Positions 46,369 to 64,000 of a stretch of 64,000 nt of DNA are shown one piece after another. The stretch comes from Phoenix dactylifera. Taxonomy: Eukaryota > Streptophyta > Magnoliopsida > Arecales > Arecaceae. The notes under the pieces are model-generated. The model was given only the letters and a program-made list of their open reading frames with translations, searched no databases and had not been told where the DNA came from. How positions within the stretch are numbered: the stretch's first letter is position 1; each line of letters starts with the position of its first letter. Position numbers and translations under genes: made by a program. The stretch covers positions 16,312,194 through 16,376,193 of the forward strand of contig NC_052405.1 in the NCBI RefSeq assembly GCF_009389715.1. The letters run 5' to 3'.

Positions 46369-49300
46369 TTGCTGACAGGATTCTCGTCTCTGGTAAGCTC
46401 TACTTTTTATGAGGGTCTTGGCTTTGCGGAACTCAGGTACCTCACTGAATGTAAGCATGGTAACTTTATGTCTATCTTCTGCTCTTTTTGAGTTACTGTA
46501 TTATGTTATGATGTAGTTACAGAATTATAAATACTGCCTCCTTGACTTCTGATATGTGCTGTAATGATAATACATTTGTATATTACTTCTCAATGAAGAA
46601 TCTTTCTGAATTTTGCTACATTACATGAAGACAGTGAACTCGTATTTGGGCCATTTGGGGTTATGCTTATAGCTTGTCGGAAATGAGTAGTACCTTTTGC
46701 ATGCCAAAACATGCTGATTTGTCTTTTCTTTTCTTTTTCCTTTTCTTTTTCTTCTTCTTTTGCGTGCTGATTTGCTGCATGGTCAGCTCTTAAGTTCAGA
46801 GCTTATATTCGTTGTTAATTTTTATTTTGTTTTCCTTTTTTCATGCAGACCAATTATTATTGACTTTTTATCTCTGTAACTTCCAGCATGATTATGAAGT
46901 ATTGTGCAGATAATTTTTTATTTTTTCGCAGAAAGATATTGAGTATGATAGGAAATTGAAGATGATCGTTAAATTTGACAATTTATCTTTTATAAATATC
47001 AAGGAAGTTGTTTTCCTCAAAGATCTCCTTGTTTATATCTGTAAGTTGCACCTCTAATGTATCTGCTAAGATGAGTTTGATTCTAATTTACCTCAATGCT
47101 TACTCTTTAGTTATCGGATGACTTTTCACTAAATATGCATGAAAACCTGTTCTTTTTCATCCATGTCACTTCACAAACCACCACCTAGTGCTACGATTGC
47201 CTAGGCTAGTTCTAGATTCTTTATAAACCAAGATGCAACAAAAGGAAAAATATCATGTTTTGGTTGGTATCAGACTTAGGCCTTGATTTTGCATTGTTAT
47301 AATCAATCCTTAAAATACAAGAACCTTGCAATTTCCATCAGACACCTGCTTAGGAAACAAGGAGCTGCCTTTTCTATGAGCAAGGTACTGTGCCTTGTAA
47401 TAAGGAGACTTAGTCCCTATAACAAGGGACAAGTTTATAGTCTTAGATGTTAGATATTTATAATGTTCTCATATCATAGTCTTTCTCTTTGCTTATTTGA
47501 TGCTTAAGTAGACGTATATCCACATATGTTGTCAGAACAATATAATTAAGTGTGATATTATATAATAAAAATAGTTTGTTGCACCATGTGTGCCTTGAAA
47601 ACACGTAAACAGATTCCTGTGTGCAACAAGGCAACAATAATAATAAAAGCAGGTCATTTGTTTTAAATGGTTTGTTTTTAGGCTATAAAGGACATGGTTC
47701 ATGTATGCTAGGCCTCAAGCATATTAAATGCTATTTCAACTTAATGCTGCATTTGTTTGTAGAGTGATGCATATTGAGAGAAGAATGAGTAGTTGTGACA
47801 TGCAGGCAAATACAGATTTTTCTCTATTATTTATGCAACTTGATTTTTAAGAGTTTCCCTACTCTTGGCTGGTGCAGTTCATGGTTACTGGACAAAGACA
47901 GTAAAAGTTTTGAGCAAGAGGCTGTAGTCAATTATGATGGAGTGTCTAAAAAGATAGGGGAGCTCTGAGTTGTTAGGAAAGGGTGGGAAAGGCTATGGCC
48001 ATGTGTAATCCTAGCCACTTAAATGGAATGATTAGAGGCTTCATGCCAATCTCGCATGGCTGGATACTAAGCCTTTTGCATTATATGGAGTAAAACATGT
48101 GGTTGTGAGGATACATTTCTTGGGCTACAGGCATTTGATATTTCTTTTAAATGAATGCTCTTTGTTTCACTCTTCTTTTCCTAGCTTCATTTATTGAGGA
48201 GCCAATTAATGGGTACAATACTTGACAATTTATGATTCTCCGATCTTTTAAGAAAATGAAATTACTAGAGATTTTAATCATGCTTTTATTACTTGGTTTA
48301 GGAAGACATTGGGAATTAGGAAGGTGATACGTAAGTGCCTAGACCTGTAAAAACCACATAAATGCTTGTTGGTAGGGGAAAAATGCTGAGATCTTGAAAG
48401 GTTTGATGGGTATCCTCAATTGGTAGTTCAGCTATTTACTGAGAAGAATATCATTATTATATCCTCAAAGCTTTTGGGGAAATAAATAATGTACCAAGCA
48501 AGAGGAGGCCCCTTTTTTTTGGCTAAGGAAATGAGAACTTTTTTGCTTGATAATAAAAAGAGAATTATCCTTTTCAATATCTTAATTTATACATTTCTTT
48601 AACATTAAACATTTTTCATTATTCGAGTGATGCAACTTTAGTGCCGTTCACCCTCAAATGCCTTATGTCATCAGTACACATCAACTGTTGACCATCATTC
48701 TTAGTCCTCATTTAAGGTTTTTTTGTTAACATTTAATAGGATATTATGTGAAACTAGATGCCGAGAGATCAAGTTCATGCAATAAAAGAATGTGTTGTTT
48801 TTTTCAATACTTAAAGGAAACAGCTAAAACAAATACTTTTGACTTTACCATTTTAACCACCTAGTTTAGTAATTGATTAGCATCCTAGGTTCTCTCTCAA
48901 GGGACTGTTTTGTATTCATCTAAAGTGCTTCCTGTCTCTATCAAGATCCAAAAGTATGCTTTGGTGAAGAATCCCAGCACTGAAAATGGAATCTAAAATT
49001 TGATGTAATTATGGTGCTTGTCTAATTTGTGGGTTTGATGAGGATATTGTGGACCACTGCTTCATACAAAGCATATTAGTAATATAACTGTAACAACTCC
49101 ATGGATTGCCTTGAATAATGGTTAGAACATCTGAGGTAATGGTAAGATTCTGTAGACTGCTGGGCCAGATGGAATGGCTTAGGACATGCATCTAAAGGAA
49201 CAAAATAAGAACTTATGTTGGTCTGATGTTCAATTTGGGTGTCAATTAGACAACAAGGAAAATATGATTTATTTAATTGGGAAGATTAATCTGTTGAGGG

Positions 49301-49455
49301 GACCCAATTTGTATTACTAGAATGGTACTGTTTTGTATATGTGGATTGACAATATAGTTGATGTATTTATTACTGACAGATGGAAATTAAAAAATGCAAT
49401 AGCCAGTTGGTTTCCAATTTAGGAAGGATGCTTGATGTTAGTTTAAGTCCCCTGG
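46369..49455. other. EXO70F 3' flank and intergenic DNA
   Basis: The 3' UTR probably ends near 46600. The remainder is AT-rich without a recognisable gene. Around 48900-49080 (+) a frame reads CLICGFDEDIVDHCF, resembling the zf-RVT zinc region of a LINE, in strongly degraded context; I treat it as a weak LINE remnant. Confidence 0.5.
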
Positions 49456-49780
49456 GTGTTTAAACCTGACGAGGTTGTACTGATGGTAAACATTGATCAT
49501 CATATATGGCTTCATCAAAGGTTGATTCTTAATGAAGGAGATGATGAATTGGTTGAGAGTATTTTGAATAAGTGGGTTCAGGGCTTGACTGTTGAAGCAA
49601 AATCTTTTTATCCTAGTTTGTCTAACCCTAGTTGTTATTCTTGGAAGACTAACTTTGTCTTGGTACAAGGACAAAGATGCTCTTGGAGTAACTATCAAGA
49701 AGCTGCCATATGCAATTATGCAACTAGAAACAGAACACGAGACTTTGGACTATGTTTCCATTGTTGGAGTTTGAACTGTG
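49456..49780 (+). pseudogene. Unassigned coding fragment with one frameshift
   Basis: From 49456 an open frame contains NEGDDELVESILNKWVQGLT and SFYPSLSNPSCYSWKTNFVL, which looks like real protein (charged helices, no low complexity). Near 49670 (GTACAAGGACAAAGAT) the sensible reading moves to another frame and continues DKDALGVTIKKLPYAIMQLE and TLDYVSIVGV, then stops at 49772-49774. One extra base would explain the shift. I do not recognise the family. It could be the remnant of a processed or duplicated gene, or a transposon protein. Confidence 0.35.
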
Positions 49781-51899
49781 TCTCTGAAGTCTTGCTCTTT
49801 GTTAGTGTTACATCAGCTGTTTAATGCAGTAGCATGTTGTTAGACAGGACCAGATGGAGAACCCCTTGCATGCTAAGGGGCATGTACCATATTACTGCTA
49901 CTTTTTGATCCATCTCCTTGTTGCGTGGTAAATGACCATCTAGTGAAAAATTAAAAGTTAAAAGATCGATGTCTTGTAATCGATTTTGTCAGTCGTATTA
50001 AAAATGTGAATGCGATATTGGTGAAAATAATCTAAAAAGGCAAACAATGCCTAGCGCCTACACAAAGTTATGCTAGCAAAAGTGCAATTTACTAGCTCTT
50101 AGCGAGTCCGCGATCAAATTGTTTTGCTCCACATCATAGGTAGTTGTGTATGTGTTGTCTTTTCTACCATATGATCAGTCTTCATGATATGGTTTGATCG
50201 ATGTCGCACATATGTTGCTCATGGTTTCTGAGGATTGAATTACTCTTTCAGACTAAACTATCCAATATATATGCTTGGATAAGATACTTAAAGAAAGCCC
50301 TTTAGAAATTTAGGTTCAATTGGTGACAGAGATCCATAGACATTCATGATGTACCAGAGGTTAGATGGCCTAGTGCATTAGATGTTAGAAATTGTCAGGG
50401 TCAGTTCAATTTTTGCCTCCCCTACCTATTATATAGAATAACAATACTTCTTGAGTAGTTATGAAGTAACAAAATTCATGCATTGGATTCAGCTAAAACC
50501 TAGGATTATACCATTCCATCCTCAATCAAGTAAAAGTTTTAATCATGAATCCTAATCAGGCTTGCCACAGGTTAGGATGAGAAGCTAATACATGCTTCGA
50601 AATGTGAGATCCTAATTTTCTCTCTAGTAATTCTTATCTGCCAGGCATCTTTTATTGCCAGATGAAATGCTCCAGCGTCCAAACAGGACATTAGCAAATC
50701 AGACTTGGGAATTCCAACACCGTTACCATGAAGTTTTAAAGCTGTGACACTTCGTTCTTCTGTGACCTGGTTTAGTACTAAGGAATAGCTGAGACTCTTA
50801 GATCAAGCAAAAGATTTGGTTAGGTCAGGTTGTTCTCATCACTTGAAACAGGTTCTGGCATTCGATAGACACGTGATGGTTGGATTTAGTTTGTTAATCA
50901 TTGTCGGTTCTTGGATGTTGCTGTATCTTAGGCTTCCTAATAGGTTGGGTCAACCTGTGATCCAAACCAGGACCTGACTTGGTGAGACCCTGTTCTTTTT
51001 TTCTATCTATTCATTTCATTTCAATAAAATATGTAATGATTTTTCTCATTATTTTGCTCATAAAATAATTTTTAGAGCAATTTGATATTATTTGGTGATT
51101 TTTTGCATCAGATTACCTACTTATTCATGATGGAAAATGGTTTTATACCAGTAGATATTAAATCAGACTCTCAAAGCAGTCAACTACATATTGAAAATAT
51201 TAAATAGCATCTAGCATCCGAATATCAAAATACAAAATATCATCTAAGCCCATCATGAGATCTAGGATGGATGAGATTATTCCAATTTATGTAATTCTAG
51301 AGATTGTTCCAATTTATATAATGCACATCTCTCCTCTGTGCACCCTTCTTCTAGATAAAGCTGCAGATAATCTTATTGATATCATGAAGGATCCTATCTC
51401 GAATCCCAGCATGCCTATAATTTTGAATAGTATTATGAACTGAATTGATTTGGTCTTCTTTAAGCTCACTAGGAAGATTAGCTTGCAATAGAAATAGGAT
51501 CTTTTGTACGGTAGAGTACTTGCCCAAGTGGTATCGTTTGTTGCTCAAGTGGTATATGGAAAAAAACCACCGACATGCAACTGTTATCAATAATAATGTG
51601 TCTGGATGGGGATCACTATAAAATGATCAGTTTTTTCTGTAAGATCTACTATATAAAATAATAGAGAGATAGATAAAAATATATGCAATAGTATCAATAT
51701 TGGTTGGGTAAACTGAAGAGGTGGAACTAGAATATTATATGATAGGCACATATCTTAGAGACTTAAGAAAAATTTGTAGAATAATAGTAAAATATTGTAT
51801 AGCTCAAAGTTCTAGGCAAAAACTAAAATTCATGAAAATAAATTAAATATGAGAAAAATAAGAATATTAGGATAAATATGTGGTACAACTAGAAAAGAT
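49781..51899. other. Intergenic DNA
   Basis: No gene seen. AT-rich; includes short GGGTC-type repeat pieces around 50800-50990. Confidence 0.5.
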
Positions 51900-52130
51900 A
51901 GATTAAGAAGTGAATATATTAGAGAAGTTGTAGGAGCTGTGTAACGACATAGTAGACATGTGTAACGATGAAAAAGTTCTAGTAAAAAGAAGTAATATAG
52001 TTTGTGGTGAAAATTATAAGAAAAAGATGAGAAGATCTAAAGTAACATAGTAGGAGATTGTGAAGAAGGATGTAGAGAATCCTAGCATCAGAGATGGCCC
52101 TAATTAAGACTTCTTGGCAAATGAGGGGCC
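51900..52130 (+). mobile_element. RTE-type LINE C-terminal remnant
   Basis: Translating with frameshifts gives NEYIREVVGAV, then HVQRR/KSSSKKK, then EIVKKDVENPSIRDG. This follows the order of the conserved C-terminal end of plant RTE-like LINE polymerases (a RWFGHVQRR-type block, then a KTWxEVVKKDM block). Heavily mutated; ends unknown. Confidence 0.45.
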
Positions 52131-52717
52131 AAAATGTGGATTGTTATGATTATGGTTTGGAGAGCCTTATAGTTAGTACTCATTCACCTATAACTAAGGC
52201 ATGGTTTCATCTTAGTTGGATCATTGGTAGAATACATATAAGTATTACTACTAATTGATATGACATATATAGTATTTTGATTGTTATTGTTTTGACTAAT
52301 TTAAACCAATGTGTCCGGAGATATTGATCAATGGATATGAAACTACATATTCAAAACTCTTTCATCCCTATTTTCTCTCCATCAATAGGTTTCTTACTCA
52401 TGGTAGATGGTAATAGATCGGAGGATATTGTATTGTGGTAAATTGGAGGCTACTGGCAATGATGATGGGGAGCAACAACTTCAACCATGGTCAATAATGA
52501 CATGAGAAGGAATGATTTAGGGCAAGGAAGAGGCCTCAGCAAGATCCTTTTGAACTTATATTATTGAGATTGGCATACAATGTACAACTTATGTTTCCTT
52601 TCACCCCAAAAAGAGTAAGCCTAATATGTGGTATCGATTCATTCTCTCAAAATTTAACCTTCTAAGTTCAATTGGTTAGTTAGCATAGACATTTCTTATA
52701 TAATGCTATAGTATCTC

Positions 52718-53260
52718 CTAAAAAGAGCGAGCTAGAAGATTATTATTAATTAGAAATCCTTGGCTTTGCTCAAGTATCCAAGATCTCAACCCACATACAA
52801 TGTGGGACTAAACATATATACACATGGATCCTCATATACTCAGCCTATTTAGGCTAGTGTCGTTACCGGGAGAAGGATCCAAGTACAAATGCCACACAGG
52901 CTCTTGTTTAGCTCCAAAAGGGCCTCTGACGCAACTCCTACTTATATAGGTTGTGGGATAGTTGGCTCTAATATAATTTATAATTATCCATGGCCTTATC
53001 TGAAAAAAGAACTAGCTAGAAGGTTATCAATTGGGATCTCCAGTCCTACTTAAGTATCCAAGATCTCTTTAACACACTTAATATAGAACTAAATATATGC
53101 CCATAGAGGTTCTCATATACTTTTCCCATCTAAAACTCTAGCTTTCTCACTAGGAAAACTGGTCAGCTCCAAAAAAAGCTTATGCTGTAGTGTCCCCTAG
53201 CAGTCATGAGCTGAGTTACTACATCTGATCATTTTAAGCATTAGGATTTAGCGATTAAGC
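52718..53260 (-). mobile_element. Degraded family-1 TRIM, apparently in tandem
   Basis: Two diverged, inverted family-1 LTRs are seen at about 52718-52832 and 53005-53119 ('caagtatccaagatct', 'gggactaaacatat', 'ggttctcatata'). The 170 bp between them ends in GGCTCTAATATAATTTAT, the complement of the primer-binding region. Beyond the second LTR, 53120-53260 again holds internal-domain sequence: a polypurine-like CTTTTCCCATCT and GTAGTGTCCCCTAG, the complement of the CTAGGGGACACTGC block of copies A and B. So internal-LTR-internal-LTR in a row suggests a multimer whose outer LTR is lost. Confidence 0.6.
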
Positions 53261-54911
53261 AAGATGATATCAACACCTAAGTTATTGGTGGTCATGACAT
53301 TGAAACCCCTTCATGTCAATTATTTATTTAATTAACCTTTCATCTTACCTTATTTTAGTCTTTATGTGCACATGAGGTAGTTGTCAACTAGAGTTGATAT
53401 TAGAGATAAGAGGGACGATTTCTCCTTTCTTTACCATAATGGTCTTTGTATGGAACATGAAATTGGTGATTACCTTTCAAACCTAAAGCCTCTTTTTTTT
53501 TTTTTTTTCTTTCTTTCTTTTCCCCCTCGACGAAACAAATGAACAGCCATTTTGGTCATATGCTTCATTATATGGATGTGAGCAATGATTGCGTGAGAAA
53601 TATCTTCAAAAAGTAGCAGTGATTTCTTTATTTCCCATCTGGCCTTCTACTTTGGTCAACTCCATAGCCTATTTTCTCTTTTCAAGTAACTTGAACTAAC
53701 TCGGCTAATGAGCCAATGATTTAGACCATGTTCAATTTTTTTTTTTGGCAAAATCGAACCAAGTTCTGTCATGGTCATGATAGACTTGGTTTAGACCTGG
53801 CCTACAGCCAGTTCAAATATTTATACCTTTTGATTAAGAATCAATCACTATTTTCTTTTGATAGCATAACTAATGCAACTCATATGCTGAAACATGCTTG
53901 GTTTTGTCCTGTCCGAATAAGGAACCGAGTCGGGTCGAGGTCACCCGACCTTCCGTCTGACCCGATCCATTTGCACCCCTACGTACATATACACACATGT
54001 ACATAAAAGAATATTGTCACCACCAAGGTGAATATACAACCAAATATCATGCACAGCATTATATGTATAACTGTAACATCAAAGTTTGCACATGGAAGGA
54101 GAATTTCTATGCTATGCACAACGTCATAAAGAAATCCAGAATTTGTTTTCCTGAGAAGATATATGATAGAGAGAGTATGAGTAATATAATCATGTCAAGT
54201 AAAATAACAATCAATCTCAATATACTTGGCACCATCATAGAACCAACTGTTGGCTCTTCGAACAATACTCGAGTTCTCAAAGTAGTGAGGTGGGTCTGCC
54301 AACAACAATCACCCATGTCAACAAGCGATTATTTCAATCAAGCAACCATTACACTATTATTGCAATGGCACCATACTCTACTTTATCACCTAAATAAGAG
54401 ATTTATTTTCTAAGCTTCCAAGAAATGCAAGAATCACTAAGGCAATAACTAATAATACGGTGGCAGTTAATAACATATACTGGCCTAGCTAGCATCAGAG
54501 TATGCTCTAAGCTTAAGCAAAGAAGAAGAGGAGAGATATAAGCTCCTAGTAATGCAACAACGTAAACAACCTTAGTTTACCCTAAAAACTTAAGCTATGA
54601 TCGTATTAGGCTTAGTAAATCCATCTTCTAGCATGCATCTTGGAATGCGCACTCTAAGGGATAAATGGGTTGGGTCAAAATGAGAACCTGGTTGACTAAA
54701 TAAATAATTCCTTTGGGGGGGATTTGAACTCACATTCTCCAATAATCTGAGCTTTGATACTAAGTTGGAACAAGAGAAAAAAAAAACAGAGTATGCTCAT
54801 ATGTGCAATGTAAATTAAGATACATGTCATGGGATGCCCCACATTACTTCACAAGCTTGGGTCGATCTCCACCCAATAGTTTAAGTTTTTTAGTATAATC
54901 AAACCACATAA
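53261..54911. other. Intergenic DNA downstream of the O-methyltransferase gene
   Basis: No gene seen. T-rich stretches (53490-53520), a GGGTCGGGTC repeat piece (53925-53985), and presumably the methyltransferase 3' UTR close to 54911 (minus-strand sense). Confidence 0.55.
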
Positions 54912-63452
<8,541 letters not shown>

Positions 63453-64000
63453 TGATGTTCTTCCAGGGTTCCTTAATGGAGATCTCTTAGTCTGGCACCC
63501 TCTCCTTCCTCCATATATATATATATATATATATATCCCCTGGGCTGTGACTTGATCCACTAAGATAAAAGAATATATATATTTCTTGATGCCTACTCGA
63601 TCACCATGAGAGGTGGTAGGTGAGGGTGGCTATGATTAGGGGTATCCACACCATTTTGCAACCAATGGATACCTTGCAATTTTTTTTTTTTTGCTTTTCT
63701 TCCTCCTAAGGAACATAAAAGAATTCATTTCTGTAATTGGCTTCAATGATGATTCCATCAAGATGAGCATTTTTAAAACGTTGGCGTGCCTCACGCGCAG
63801 CAGTAGCTACTTGGATAATTTATACTTTCGAGCTGTTTTTTTGGTAGGGAAGTGACAGCACTGCAGATTTTTTTTTGATCGAGGAAGTGACAACACAAGA
63901 GAACTTCGGCAGCATACGACTGCTGAGGTCCGTAAAAATCGAAATAGTCGATATATAGAAGAAGGCTCGCAAGAAATTCATTTATTGAAGTGTTTTTGTC
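63453..64000 (-). promoter_or_regulatory. Upstream region of the methyltransferase gene
   Basis: Presumed 5' UTR and promoter. A TA run at 63513-63536, about 60-85 bp before the start codon, could serve as TATA element or is merely a microsatellite. Further upstream only T-runs are seen. No gene. Confidence 0.4.

Overview
This is a stretch of plant nuclear DNA. It has spliced genes with long AT-rich introns, a plant CYP94-type P450, an EXO70F exocyst subunit, abundant LTR retrotransposons, TRIMs, LINEs and CACTA transposons, and no bacterial or organellar gene organisation. The very GC-rich 5' parts of the two intronless genes, falling in GC towards their 3' ends, suggest a monocot. The repeat types suggest a palm or close relative, but that last step is inference only.

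Four host genes are supported. (1) 503-1810 (+): the last six exons of FIGL1, an AAA ATPase that limits meiotic crossover; its 5' part lies outside the window. (2) 10778-12385 (+): an intronless CYP94B cytochrome P450, probably a jasmonoyl-isoleucine hydroxylase, with a G-box and TATA box upstream. (3) 44320-46368 (+): an intronless EXO70F-type exocyst subunit. (4) 54912-63452 (-): a five-exon caffeoyl-CoA O-methyltransferase-like gene; one of its introns must use a GC donor to keep the reading frame. The four genes do not form a pathway or cluster; each stands alone between repeats.

Most of the rest is mobile DNA. From 7.2 to 10.1 kb there are a short tandem repeat, a candidate tRNA-derived SINE, a TRIM and two long TA microsatellites. 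From 13.8 to 16.1 kb there are a CACTA remnant with transposase coding, a solo TRIM LTR and a second TRIM family with an internal domain of only about 45 bp. From 17.4 to 31.6 kb there is a nest: a Ty1/copia element whose 5' LTR was hit by a CACTA transposon (17480-18865, TSD GGA), by a young Ty3/gypsy chromovirus (19028-26752, TSD CCTCC, LTRs differing at 2 of 349 positions) and by a 5'-truncated LINE. The CACTA element carries, on its minus strand, two adjoining exon pieces of a syntaxin SYP71-like gene.

From 31.8 to 36.9 kb there is a tandem array of about three diverged 1.4-1.9 kb units and an AT-rich element with inverted ends. From 37.0 to 41.3 kb lies a degraded minus-strand L1-type LINE, itself hit by a complete TRIM, a CACTA end fragment and a small palindrome-rich element. 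From 46.4 to 54.9 kb is mostly anonymous intergenic DNA with LINE and TRIM remnants. No tRNA, rRNA or CRISPR was found. I did not find a clearly new molecular system. The items most worth following are the gene-capturing CACTA element, the nest, the miniature TRIMs and the GC-AG intron.
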